Source: RGIG3002 sp045546775 (GTDB taxonomy: Bacteria; Bacillota; Clostridia; Lachnospirales; Lachnospiraceae). From it: DNA of 64,000 nt. Of this stretch, positions 25,133 through 34,168 are shown one piece after another. The notes beneath the pieces were generated by a model. That model had not been told where the DNA came from. It made no database searches and saw only the letters and a program-made list of their open reading frames with translations. The DNA is taken from NCBI GenBank assembly GCA_045546775.1, contig JAZQDM010000063.1:128866-192865 (forward strand), read 5' to 3'. Within the stretch, counting starts at the first letter, position 1. Each line of letters opens with the position of its first letter. Position numbers and translations under genes: made by a program.

Positions 25133-27955
25133 ATGAGGAGAAAAATAGCTGACAACAATCCAATGCTGAATGGCTATACAGAAGATGAATTCGAGGTGTT
25201 TGACCTTGGCGCAGATGACTATGCGGATGAGGAGAATTTCGAGCAAGAGTATTATGAAGATGAAGAGTACTATGAGGATGAAGAGTACTATGAGGACGAA
25301 GAGTACTACGAGGATGAGCAGTACTATGAGGACGAGGCTTATGATGATGATATAGAGTATTATGAGTCAGGGGAATATGAGGAAGAGTATTACGAGGACG
25401 AGGAATATTACGAAGCGGATGAATACGCCGATGAAGAGTATTCCGTTGATTTTGTGCCCTATCAAAATAGTGGCATAAAAGGTGTTTGGGATAAGGTAGT
25501 ATCCTTCTTTACGAATATGAGTGGTATGGATCGCATGATTGTTGCCACCGGCGCGTTAGTGCTGGTATTTTCGCTTGTGGCCGGAAGTTTATATGTAAGC
25601 TCCAAAATAGGCGAAGGACAGGTGCAGGCGTTTGCCGAACTTGGAAATGAGCTGACGGATACTGATGTTATCGGAGAAAGCGGTTTGCTTGCGGTTACGG
25701 ACGCAAAATTAGCGCAAATTGAGGCTGCTGAGCTGGCAGAAGAGGAAACGGAAACAGAGGAAGAAGTAGTGGAGGAAGAAGCAATTGAAGTGTCAATGAA
25801 TCTTTCTTCCATCCAAAAAGATTTAAAAATCAAATTTGTGAATAAGAAAACATCAAAATTGATTGCCAGTGTTCCGTTCCAAGTGGAAGTTATCGATGCC
25901 GACGGAAAGTTTTATGTGCTGAAGGACGAGGATATGGATGGTATTATTTACCAGACCGATATTGTGTCCGGAAAGTACAAAATAACGATGAGTCCGTTGC
26001 AGGATTATGAAAAATATGTTTTGCCGACGGAAACTCAGACAATAAAAGTAAAAGATAAAATCGAATATGAAAAAGTAGACGTGGAAGATGAAATCAAAAC
26101 GGAAGCGGAAGTGGATGCCTCTGTGGAAGATACAAAAATCGAAGAAACGGTAGTGGAATCCACAAATAAAGATACGGTAGCTTTTGTGGAAAGCACAAAA
26201 ACAGAACTTACCGGCGATGCTTCCTACAAGGAAATCAGCAAGGCAACCATTGCCGATCCGGCAACGAAGGTGGCAGGCATTCGAATGTCTGCATTTTTGA
26301 GACTTGCGGCTCCGACGGCACAGCCGGGCGCAGAAGCCCAACCGGATACAAGCACACAACCGGATACGTCACAGCCATCTACAGAGGTGCCAAGCTATAC
26401 GATGGAAGTGGGACAGACAAATCAGTTGACTCCACCGCAGAGTGAAACAGCAGTTGTGTTTAGCAGTACCAATGCGGCAGTGGCGGCGGTTGATAGCCAG
26501 ACCGGTCTTGTTACGGCAATCAGCGCAGGGAATGCCCTTATTACTGCTTCTGTAGCAGACGCGAACGGTGCCACTAGCGTAATTGCAAGTTGGAACATCA
26601 CTGTTTCGGCACCGGCAGTAGCCACTACGGTTACATTGAATGCGACAAACACTACAGTGTTCGTTGGACAAACGGCGCAGCTTACGGCAACCGTAAACGA
26701 TAGTTCTGCGGTAACATGGAGCAGCTCCGATGCGACCGTTGCGACGGTAGACGGCAATGGACTTGTAAAAGGTGTGAAAGCCGGAAGTGCAACAATTACA
26801 GCAACAGCAAACGGCGCGACAGCAACTTGTGTTGTTACGATTTCGGATTCCAGCACAACTATTTCGGCTGCTACGTTGTCTATAAAAGTAGGAGAGAGCC
26901 AAACACTCACGGCAACCGTGAAAGGTGCGGATGCAAAAGTGACTTGGAAATCTTCGGATGAAACGATTGCAACGGTAGATGCCAACGGTGTAGTAAAAGG
27001 AATCAAAGCCGGAAATGCGACGATTACAGCGACAGCAAACGGCGTTTCTGCAACTTGTGCGGTTACGGTTGCGGCAGGTGCGGAGAGCGATACAACGACA
27101 CCACTTGTAGACAACAACGGCAATCAGGTTTATGTGAAAAACGAAGCAGGACAGTTCGTTCCGGCCGTATATGCGGATTATTACAAGTACGATAAGTTCT
27201 ATATCAAGCAGGCAGCTTATAAATATACAGGTTGGCAGACAATTGATGGTAGTGTATACTATTATGATGCAAACGGAAATGTTGTGACAGGAACGCAAGT
27301 TATCCAAGGCGCAACTTACAACTTTGATGCTACAACCGGTGCCCTTATGACTAGCTCCGGTATTTTGGGAATTGACGTTTCTAAGTGGAATGGTAATATT
27401 GACTGGAATGCAGTAAAAGCATCCGGGGTAAACTTTGTTATTATCCGTTGTGGTTACAGAGGATCTACAACAGGTGCTTTGATTGAAGACCCGAAATTCA
27501 GGGCAAATATCAAAGGCGCAAATGCAGCCGGTTTGAAAGTCGGCGTATACTTCTTTACCCAGGCGATGAATGAGGTGGAAGCAGTCGAAGAAGCATCCAT
27601 GGTACTGAGCCTGATAAGCGGATACAATATATCTTATCCGATCTTTTTGGATGTGGAGCCAAGTGGCGGACGTGCGGATGTCATTGATCCTAAAACAAGA
27701 ACGGCTGTATGTAATGCATTTTGCAGAACCATTGCAAATTCCGGCTACACAGCAGGTATTTATGCAAATAAAACATGGTTGAACAGCAAAATTAACACGG
27801 GAAGCTTGAGCGGTTCCAGCAAAATCTGGCTTGCCCAGTATGCTGCAAAACCGACCTACACCGGAACATACCATATGTGGCAGTACACATCCAAAGGCAA
27901 AGTAAACGGAATAAGCGGCGATGTGGATTTGAACTTAAGTTATATGGGATATTAA
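25133..27955 (+). CDS. Membrane-anchored GH25 muramidase with Ig-like (BIG2) repeats
   Basis: 940 residues. Order: cytosolic acidic-aromatic tail with EEYYED repeats (about 36-105); membrane helix (about 135-157); Glu-rich stalk; a beta-type domain (about 225-315) also present in the muramidase at 30001; Pro/Thr/Gln linker; three BIG2-type Ig domains (about 420-675), the first degenerate; a short cell-wall-binding-like YG segment (GWQTIDGSVYYYDANGN); and a C-terminal GH25 catalytic domain (about 745-940) with GIDVSKWNG, FVIIRCGYRG and the catalytic DxE in FLDVEP. It should cut the MurNAc-GlcNAc bond of peptidoglycan at the cell surface. Co-location with export and LCP genes suggests remodelling wall where polymer is attached. 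Confidence 0.9.
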   Translation: MRRKIADNNPMLNGYTEDEFEVFDLGADDYADEENFEQEYYEDEEYYEDEEYYEDEEYYEDEQYYEDEAYDDDIEYYESGEYEEEYYEDEEYYEADEYADEEYSVDFVPYQNSGIKGVWDKVVSFFTNMSGMDRMIVATGALVLVFSLVAGSLYVSSKIGEGQVQAFAELGNELTDTDVIGESGLLAVTDAKLAQIEAAELAEEETETEEEVVEEEAIEVSMNLSSIQKDLKIKFVNKKTSKLIASVPFQVEVIDADGKFYVLKDEDMDGIIYQTDIVSGKYKITMSPLQDYEKYVLPTETQTIKVKDKIEYEKVDVEDEIKTEAEVDASVEDTKIEETVVESTNKDTVAFVESTKTELTGDASYKEISKATIADPATKVAGIRMSAFLRLAAPTAQPGAEAQPDTSTQPDTSQPSTEVPSYTMEVGQTNQLTPPQSETAVVFSSTNAAVAAVDSQTGLVTAISAGNALITASVADANGATSVIASWNITVSAPAVATTVTLNATNTTVFVGQTAQLTATVNDSSAVTWSSSDATVATVDGNGLVKGVKAGSATITATANGATATCVVTISDSSTTISAATLSIKVGESQTLTATVKGADAKVTWKSSDETIATVDANGVVKGIKAGNATITATANGVSATCAVTVAAGAESDTTTPLVDNNGNQVYVKNEAGQFVPAVYADYYKYDKFYIKQAAYKYTGWQTIDGSVYYYDANGNVVTGTQVIQGATYNFDATTGALMTSSGILGIDVSKWNGNIDWNAVKASGVNFVIIRCGYRGSTTGALIEDPKFRANIKGANAAGLKVGVYFFTQAMNEVEAVEEASMVLSLISGYNISYPIFLDVEPSGGRADVIDPKTRTAVCNAFCRTIANSGYTAGIYANKTWLNSKINTGSLSGSSKIWLAQYAAKPTYTGTYHMWQYTSKGKVNGISGDVDLNLSYMGY
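25247..25336 (+). repeat. Five tandem 18-bp units encoding (E/Q)YYEDE
   Basis: Units of the form GAGTACTATGAGGATGAA start at 25247, 25265, 25283, 25301 and 25319 (the last begins CAG). They are in frame inside the muramidase gene, with silent third-base changes, so the array is an expanded coding repeat and probably length-variable by slippage. Confidence 0.85.
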
Positions 27956-27977
27956 TTTATAAAGGAATGGAGAAATT

Positions 27978-29054
27978 ATGAGAACGTATTTAGTTACCGG
28001 AGGAGCCGGATTTATCGGTTCCAATTACATTCACTATATGTTTAAAAAGTATGATAATGAAATTCGTATTATCAATGTGGATGCGCTTACGTACGCCGGA
28101 AATTTGGAAAATTTAAAAGGCGTGGAAGACAGAGACAACTATACTTTTGTAAAAGCAGATATATGTGACAAAGAGGCAATCAGCAAAATCTTTGCAGAAA
28201 ATGACATTGACAGAGTTGTTCACTTTGCGGCAGAAAGTCACGTGGACAGAAGTATCCGTAACCCGGAAGTTTTTGTACAGACAAACGTGCTTGGAACTGC
28301 GGTTATGTTAAATTGTGCAAAAGCAGCTTGGGAATTGCCGGACGGTAGCTTTAAAGAGGGTAAGAAATTTTTGCATGTTTCCACAGATGAAGTGTATGGT
28401 TCTTTGGAAAATGACGGAGAATATTTTTATGAGACCACACCCTACGACCCACACAGTCCGTATTCTGCCAGCAAAGCAAGCTCCGACATGCTTGTAAAGG
28501 CGTATATGGATACCTACAAATTCCCGGCGAATATTACGAACTGTTCCAACAATTACGGACCGTTCCAATTCCCGGAAAAATTAATTCCGCTCATTATCAA
28601 CAATGCATTGCAGGGCAAAAAACTTCCGGTTTACGGTGACGGCAAAAACGTGCGTGACTGGTTGTATGTAGAAGACCATGCAAAGGCGATAGATATGGTA
28701 CAGGAGAAGGGCAGATTGTTCGAAACGTACAATATCGGCGGACACAATGAAAAACAAAATATTGAGATTGTCAATATCATCATTGAAACATTACAGGAGA
28801 TGTTGCCGGAAAATGACCCGAGAAAAGCACTCGTAAGTAAGGATTTGATTACTTACGTAGAAGACCGAAAAGGGCATGACAGACGATATGCAATCGCTCC
28901 GGACAAGATCAAAGCGGAAATCGGATGGGAGCCTGAGACAATGTTTAAAGACGGTATTAAGCTTACCATTAAGTGGTTTTTTGAGAACGAAGCGTGGATG
29001 AAAAACGTAACAAGCGGTGATTACCAGAAATACTACGCGGAAATGTATAAGTAA
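27978..29054 (+). CDS. rfbB: dTDP-glucose 4,6-dehydratase
   Basis: 358-residue extended SDR: LVTGGAGFIGSNYI, DALTYAGNLENL, HFAAESHVDRSI, the catalytic STDEVYG (Thr-Asp-Glu), Y-x-x-x-K in SPYSASKASSD, and NNYGPFQFPEKLIPL. It makes dTDP-4-keto-6-deoxyglucose, the branch point to rhamnose (via RfbC) and Fuc4N (via WecE). AAAGGAATGGAG precedes the ATG. It sits 22 bases after the muramidase gene, in one operon. Confidence 0.97.
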   Translation: MRTYLVTGGAGFIGSNYIHYMFKKYDNEIRIINVDALTYAGNLENLKGVEDRDNYTFVKADICDKEAISKIFAENDIDRVVHFAAESHVDRSIRNPEVFVQTNVLGTAVMLNCAKAAWELPDGSFKEGKKFLHVSTDEVYGSLENDGEYFYETTPYDPHSPYSASKASSDMLVKAYMDTYKFPANITNCSNNYGPFQFPEKLIPLIINNALQGKKLPVYGDGKNVRDWLYVEDHAKAIDMVQEKGRLFETYNIGGHNEKQNIEIVNIIIETLQEMLPENDPRKALVSKDLITYVEDRKGHDRRYAIAPDKIKAEIGWEPETMFKDGIKLTIKWFFENEAWMKNVTSGDYQKYYAEMYK

Positions 29055-29141
29055 ATAAAATGGGGACGGTGTGTAGCCGTTCCCATTCAGTGCGTTTAAA
29101 AGCAGGAGAAAAAGAGAGATTTTTGCGAATGGAGGAGCAGC

Positions 29142-30011
29142 ATGAAAGGGATTATTTTAGCAGGAGGTTCGGGAACAAGATTGTACCCGCTCACAAAAGC
29201 AATTTCAAAACAGATTATGCCGGTTTATGACAAGCCGATGATATATTACCCGCTGTCAACACTTATGTTGGCCGGAATCCGGGAGATTTTAATTATTTCC
29301 ACACCCCGTGATTTGCCGGTGTTTGAAGAATTGTTCGGCACCGGAGAACAGTTGGGATTGCGTTTTGAATATGCCATTCAGGAAGAGCCCAGAGGACTTG
29401 CGGATGCGTTTATTATCGGCGCGGATTTTATCGGCGATGACAGTGTGGCACTTGTACTCGGTGACAATATTTTTTACGGACAAAGCTTTTCTAAGGTGCT
29501 TCGCAGTGCGGCGGAGAGAACAAGCGGTGCGACGATTTTTGGTTACTACGTAAGAGACCCAAGAGAATATGGGGTAGTGGAATTTGATGAAAATGGCAAA
29601 GCACTTTCCATCGAAGAAAAACCGGAACATCCAAAGAGCAACTATGCGGTGCCGGGCTTGTATTTTTATGACAACGATGTAGTGGAAATTGCAAAAAATG
29701 TAAAACCTTCCGCCCGCGGTGAAATCGAAATTACAAGCATTAACAACGAATATTTGCGTCGCGGTACTTTGCAGGTGGAAACATTGGGACGCGGCTTTGC
29801 GTGGCTGGATACTGGCAATCACGATTCCCTTTTGGATGCGGCGGATTTTGTGGCAGCTTTCCAGAAAAGACAGGGATTGTATATTTCCTGTATCGAAGAG
29901 ATTGCGTACAAGCGCGGTTTTATCACAAAAGAACAATTGTTAAAATTGGCGGAACCATTGATGAAAACAAACTATGGAAAATATTTGGTAGAGGTTGCGA
30001 ATGGACTCTAA
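29142..30011 (+). CDS. rfbA: Glucose-1-phosphate thymidylyltransferase
   Basis: 289 residues: nucleotidyltransferase signature LAGGSGTRLYPLT, SKQIMPVYDKPMIYYPLS, LGDNIFYG with the metal-binding Asp, and WLDTGNHDSLLDA. It makes dTDP-glucose from Glc-1-P (from PgcA) and dTTP, and is commonly feedback-inhibited by dTDP-rhamnose. GGAGGAG precedes the ATG. The 87-base gap from rfbB contains an imperfect GC-rich hairpin without a U-tract (about 29062-29086), perhaps a processing site. The end overlaps the next gene by 11 bases. Confidence 0.97.
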   Translation: MKGIILAGGSGTRLYPLTKAISKQIMPVYDKPMIYYPLSTLMLAGIREILIISTPRDLPVFEELFGTGEQLGLRFEYAIQEEPRGLADAFIIGADFIGDDSVALVLGDNIFYGQSFSKVLRSAAERTSGATIFGYYVRDPREYGVVEFDENGKALSIEEKPEHPKSNYAVPGLYFYDNDVVEIAKNVKPSARGEIEITSINNEYLRRGTLQVETLGRGFAWLDTGNHDSLLDAADFVAAFQKRQGLYISCIEEIAYKRGFITKEQLLKLAEPLMKTNYGKYLVEVANGL

Positions 30012-31278
30012 ATTAAAACGAGCGGCTATCTTTGTTGCGATAGCGATGGTTCTCATGGTTGTTGGCGTGGTAGTGTATACCAATCAGGATAAGCTAAACG
30101 CACAATGGCAAAAAGAACAGGAAAGTACCCAGGCAATGGCAGATGGAAACGCATCCGGAACTGAGGTGGAGCGCGTGAGCGGACAAATCGGAGACGACTT
30201 GTCAGCGTTTTTGTACGATGAAACGTTTTTTGATTCGGACTCTGCACTGGATGATTATCAGATAGCAGGAGACAGTAACAAGTTGTCCATTGTTGTGACG
30301 AGTATTGAGCAGGATTTGCGTGTTCAAGTTGTGGATAACAACGGCAAGCTTGTGACCGGTGAAAGTTTTTATATTGATGTGCGAGATAACGGAGAATACA
30401 AAGACTTGGACCAGGATGGCGTCATTTATATTGCGGATTTAAAGCCGGGAGAATATTATGTGTCGCTAAATGGCATCAGTGGCTACAAAGTGCCGGAAAA
30501 TGCCACAAAGGTGAAAGTAAAAGACAAGGTCGAGTATGTGGCGATTGATGACATTTCTCTGTTGATCAAAACGGAAGCGGATATCGATGCGGAAGCGGAA
30601 GATACGGCGGTAAACAACGCAAGAGAAGAGGCAGACGATACAGAGCAGACCGCAATCCGCAGAGACGGAGATGCCAAATTTGGTATTGATGTTTCCAAAT
30701 GGAACAACGAGATTGATTGGGAAAAAGTCAAAGAGGCAGGTGTGGAATATGCGATTATCCGTGTGGGATATCGTGGTTCATCCACCGGCGCGTTAGTGGA
30801 AGATCCTTATTTTGTGACCAATATCGAAGGGGCCATTGCAGCAGATATTCCGGTGGGTGTTTACTTCTTTACCCAGGCTACAAATGAAGTGGAAGCGGTG
30901 GAAGAAGCCAGTATGGTTATTGCACTTTGCGAGGAATATGACTTGGATTATCCGGTGTTTATTGATACGGAAGGTGCCGGCGGGGATGGCAGAGCGGACA
31001 AGCTGGATAAAGAGACAAGGACACTTGTGTGTGATGCATTTTGTTCGACCATGCAAAACGCGGGATACGAAGCGGGCATTTACGCAAGCTGCAATTGGTT
31101 GAATACCAACTTGGATATGGATAAATTGCAGCAATATATTGTGTGGCTCGCGGAATACAAAGATGTGCCTACGTATCAAGGGTATTACCAGATGTGGCAG
31201 TACAGTTCGAACGGTAGCATTGACGGCATAGAAGGCCGGGTTGATATGAATATAAGTTATTATGACGGAAAGGAATAA
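30001..31278 (+). CDS. Membrane-anchored GH25 muramidase, short paralog
   Basis: 425 residues: membrane helix at about 8-27, linker, the same beta-type domain as in the 25133 protein (both contain QDL, DGVIY or DGIIY, KVKDKVEY or KVKDKIEY, and IKTEA), an acidic linker, then a GH25 domain (about 222-425) with GIDVSKWNN, YAIIRVGYRG and the catalytic pair in FIDTEG. It lacks the acidic tail, BIG2 domains and YG segment of the paralog, so its catalytic domain sits nearer the membrane. ATG 30001 follows GTAGAGG and lies inside the end of rfbA. Confidence 0.9.
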   Translation: MDSKLKRAAIFVAIAMVLMVVGVVVYTNQDKLNAQWQKEQESTQAMADGNASGTEVERVSGQIGDDLSAFLYDETFFDSDSALDDYQIAGDSNKLSIVVTSIEQDLRVQVVDNNGKLVTGESFYIDVRDNGEYKDLDQDGVIYIADLKPGEYYVSLNGISGYKVPENATKVKVKDKVEYVAIDDISLLIKTEADIDAEAEDTAVNNAREEADDTEQTAIRRDGDAKFGIDVSKWNNEIDWEKVKEAGVEYAIIRVGYRGSSTGALVEDPYFVTNIEGAIAADIPVGVYFFTQATNEVEAVEEASMVIALCEEYDLDYPVFIDTEGAGGDGRADKLDKETRTLVCDAFCSTMQNAGYEAGIYASCNWLNTNLDMDKLQQYIVWLAEYKDVPTYQGYYQMWQYSSNGSIDGIEGRVDMNISYYDGKE

Positions 31279-31282
31279 AAAA

Positions 31283-31840
31283 ATGGGAAAAATAACAGTG
31301 GAAACCTGCGAAATAGAGGGATTAAAAGTCATTACTCCGACCGTGTTCGGCGATGAACGTGGCTATTTTATGGAATCATACAATTACAACGATTACAAAG
31401 AGGCAGGCATCGATCAGATTTTTGTCCAGGACAACCAGTCTGCATCGAAAAAAGGCGTGTTGCGCGGTTTGCATTTTCAGATTCATTATCCGCAGGACAA
31501 GCTTGTGCGCGTAATCCGCGGAGAAGTATATGATGTGGCAGTGGATCTTCGAAAAGATTCTAAAACGTTTGGAAAATGGTATGGTGTATTGTTATCCGAG
31601 GAAAATAAAAAACAGTTTTTCATTCCGAAAAATTTTGCACACGGATTTTTGGTATTGTCCGATTATGCAGAATTTGCATACAAATGCACCGATTTCTATC
31701 ATCCGAACGATGAGGGCGGGCTTTACTATGCGGATCCTGAAATTGGCGTAGAATGGCCGATTCCGGAAGGCATGGAACTGACATTATCGGAAAAAGACAA
31801 GAACTGGGGCGGTATTAAGGAGTACCTTAAGAATGAATAA
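31283..31840 (+). CDS. rfbC: dTDP-4-dehydrorhamnose 3,5-epimerase
   Basis: 185-residue cupin of the RmlC family: FGDERGYFMESYN, VQDNQSASKKGVLRGLHFQ with the catalytic His, RGEVYDVAVDLRKDS, PKNFAHGFLVLS and the YKCTDFYHP tail. It epimerises dTDP-4-keto-6-deoxyglucose at C3 and C5. AAAGGA precedes ATG 31283, within 5 bases of the muramidase stop; a start at 31262 would overlap that gene. The reductase RfbD, needed to finish dTDP-rhamnose, is not in the window. Confidence 0.95.
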   Translation: MGKITVETCEIEGLKVITPTVFGDERGYFMESYNYNDYKEAGIDQIFVQDNQSASKKGVLRGLHFQIHYPQDKLVRVIRGEVYDVAVDLRKDSKTFGKWYGVLLSEENKKQFFIPKNFAHGFLVLSDYAEFAYKCTDFYHPNDEGGLYYADPEIGVEWPIPEGMELTLSEKDKNWGGIKEYLKNE

Positions 31841-32825
31841 AAAACATCTTAGCAAAAAGGCAGGAATTACATTGTTTTGTCTGGCAGGCGCAGCGTTGGC
31901 GGCAGTGATTTTGCTGCACCACAACCCGCGGGCAGATCAGACGGAAGAACTCATAAAGAAAATCATTGCGTGCATCGTCATTGCGGCATCCTGTGGCGTG
32001 TTTGCGCGTTTTTATGACAAGATTACGGTGTTGCCGGTAGAACTTTACCAAAACCGTAGACTTATTTGGAAGCTTGCCAGAAATGACTTTAAGAAACGTT
32101 ATGCAGGCTCCTATATGGGTATGGTTTGGGCTATGGTACAGCCGGTTGTAACGGTCGTTATGTACTGGCTTGTTTTTGAAAAAGTATTCGGAAACCGAAG
32201 CGAGATGCTTGCCGGAAATTTGGAAGTGCCGTATGTGCTTTATTTGACGGCGGGTCTTGTGCCGTGGTTCTTCTTTTCGGAAGGTTTTACAAACGGAACA
32301 AGTGCGCTCATTGAATACAATTATCTTGTGAAAAAGGTAGTATTCAAAATCAGTATTTTGCCCATTATCAAAGTGATTGCGGCGGTGTTTATCCACGTAT
32401 TTTTCCTTGCGGTTATGCTTATTCTTGCAATTGCATATGGGTATTATCCGACAATTTATACGATACAGCTTTTGTACTACAGCATATGTACGTTTGTGTT
32501 TGTGCTGGCGCTCAGTTATATGACTTGTGCGGTTGTTGTATTTTTCCGGGATTTGCAGCAGATTATTAACATCGGTTTGCAAATCGGAATGTGGGCTACA
32601 CCGATTATGTGGAATATCAGCAAAGCAGGCGATTATCAGCTTTTGTTTAAGCTCAATCCGATGACGTATATTGTAAACGGATATCGCAGTGCTATTTTTG
32701 AACAGCAGTGGTTTTTTGAAGATTTTTATTCCACCACGTATTTTTGGATTGTGACGGTATTGTTGTTTACCATCGGTGCAATTTTGTTTAAACGATTGAA
32801 ACCACATTTTGCAGATGTATTATAA
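31833..32825 (+). CDS. ABC-2 type polysaccharide exporter permease (Wzm/TagG-like)
   Basis: 330 residues. The ABC-2 core starts near residue 70 (LIWKLARNDFKKRYAGSYMGMVWAMVQPVVTVVMYWLVF) with six membrane helices and the WATPIMWN...LNPMTYIVNGYR motif of O-antigen/teichoic acid exporters. Unusually, two extra helices and a linker precede it (about 1-65), absent from standard Wzm/TagG of about 260 residues. It overlaps rfbC by 8 bases and is followed by its ATPase. It exports an undecaprenyl-linked chain. Confidence 0.92.
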   Translation: MNKKHLSKKAGITLFCLAGAALAAVILLHHNPRADQTEELIKKIIACIVIAASCGVFARFYDKITVLPVELYQNRRLIWKLARNDFKKRYAGSYMGMVWAMVQPVVTVVMYWLVFEKVFGNRSEMLAGNLEVPYVLYLTAGLVPWFFFSEGFTNGTSALIEYNYLVKKVVFKISILPIIKVIAAVFIHVFFLAVMLILAIAYGYYPTIYTIQLLYYSICTFVFVLALSYMTCAVVVFFRDLQQIINIGLQIGMWATPIMWNISKAGDYQLLFKLNPMTYIVNGYRSAIFEQQWFFEDFYSTTYFWIVTVLLFTIGAILFKRLKPHFADVL

Positions 32826-32836
32826 AGGAGACTGGA

Positions 32837-34141
32837 ATGGAAGAAAGACAGGTTGCCATCCGGGTAAAAGACGTAAAAAAAGTATATAAATTGTATAACA
32901 AGCCTTCGGACCGAATGAAGGAAGCGCTTGGCCTTAGCGGAAAAAAGAAAAAATATAAAGAGCACTATGCATTGAACGATGTAGATTTGACGGTTTATCA
33001 AGGAGAGTCCGTTGGTATCATCGGAACAAACGGGTCCGGAAAATCAACTATTCTCAAAATTATTACAGGTGTTGTGAGTCCTACTGCCGGCGAAGTGCAG
33101 GTAAACGGCCGCATTTCCGCGCTTTTGGAGCTTGGTGCCGGATTTAATATGGAGTACAACGGCATCGAAAACATTTACTTAAATGGTACAATGATTGGCT
33201 TTTCCGAGAAGGAAATCAGTGAAAAATTGCAGGATATTTTGGATTTTGCGGACATCGGTGATTATGTGTATCAACCGGTAAAAACGTATTCCAGCGGTAT
33301 GTTTGTACGTCTTGCATTTGCGGTTGCGATTAACATTGAGCCGGAAATTTTGATTGTGGATGAGGCACTTTCTGTAGGTGACGTATTTTTCCAGGCAAAG
33401 TGCTATCACAAGTTTGAAGAGTTCAAAAAGCAAGGCAAAACGATTGTGTTTGTAAGTCATGATCTGAGCAGTATCAGCAAATATTGTGACAGAGTCATTC
33501 TTTTGAACAAAGGCGTGAAACTTGGCGAAGGCGAGCCGAAAGATATGATTGATGCATACAAGCGGGTGCTTGTAGGGCAGTATGAAGTGCCGGAAAGTGA
33601 TGACAACAATCTGCTTTCCAACGAAGAACTTCAAAAGGCTGCAGCGGACAGCGCAGATGGGCTGAACAGACAGGGAACAAATCCGCAGCTGTTGGAGTAT
33701 GGAAACGGAAAAGCGAAAATCACACAGATTTATATGACGGATGAAAAGAATCTCCGCACGACGGCTGTGCTGAAAGGCGGACAGTTTTCCATCCATATGC
33801 GCGTAAAATTTGAAGAAGACATACAGTCCCCCATCTTTGCCTTTACAATTAAAAATATCAAAGGCGTGGAAATTTGCGGAACCAATTCCATGGTGGAAAA
33901 AGCCTTTTTGGATTCCGTCAAAGCCGGGGAAGAAAAGGATATTACTTTTACACAGACGATGGACTTGCAAGGTGGCGAATACTTAGTGTCATTTGGGCTG
34001 ACCGGATTTGAGGGCGATGAATTTGTGGTATATCACAGATTGTACGATGCTTTGAATATTACCGTTATTTCGGACAAAGACACGGTAGGCTATTATGATA
34101 TGAATTCCAAAGTGGAGATTTGCGAAGTCACAAAGAGTTAG
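32837..34141 (+). CDS. ABC exporter ATPase with C-terminal glycan-binding domain (Wzt-like)
   Basis: 434 residues: Walker A GTNGSGKST (63-71), signature YSSGM (151-155), Walker B ILIVDEA (171-177), H-loop VFVSHDLS. After about residue 270 comes a beta-sandwich (KITQIYMTDEKNLRTTAVLKGGQFSI region to the end) like the Wzt C-terminal domain that recognises a modified, non-reducing chain end. That feature pairs with a chain-capping enzyme, and the next gene fits this role. Confidence 0.93.
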   Translation: MEERQVAIRVKDVKKVYKLYNKPSDRMKEALGLSGKKKKYKEHYALNDVDLTVYQGESVGIIGTNGSGKSTILKIITGVVSPTAGEVQVNGRISALLELGAGFNMEYNGIENIYLNGTMIGFSEKEISEKLQDILDFADIGDYVYQPVKTYSSGMFVRLAFAVAINIEPEILIVDEALSVGDVFFQAKCYHKFEEFKKQGKTIVFVSHDLSSISKYCDRVILLNKGVKLGEGEPKDMIDAYKRVLVGQYEVPESDDNNLLSNEELQKAAADSADGLNRQGTNPQLLEYGNGKAKITQIYMTDEKNLRTTAVLKGGQFSIHMRVKFEEDIQSPIFAFTIKNIKGVEICGTNSMVEKAFLDSVKAGEEKDITFTQTMDLQGGEYLVSFGLTGFEGDEFVVYHRLYDALNITVISDKDTVGYYDMNSKVEICEVTKS

Positions 34142-34168
34142 TGTGAACAGAAAGGCATAGTTAATAAG

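Noticed and set aside
25247..25336. Tandem repeats considered as a CRISPR array
   Set aside because: Units are 18 bp, contiguous, without spacers and in frame with a protein; this is a coding repeat.
26369..27874. 501-codon minus-strand open frame opposite the GH25/BIG2 gene
   Set aside because: The translation is Cys/Arg/His-rich and mirrors the Ala/Thr-rich repeats on the other strand; the plus-strand gene has recognisable domains and a promoter.
29055..29141. GC-rich hairpin between rfbB and rfbA considered as a terminator
   Set aside because: There is no T-run after the stem, and the genes are clearly one pathway; at most a processing or attenuation site.
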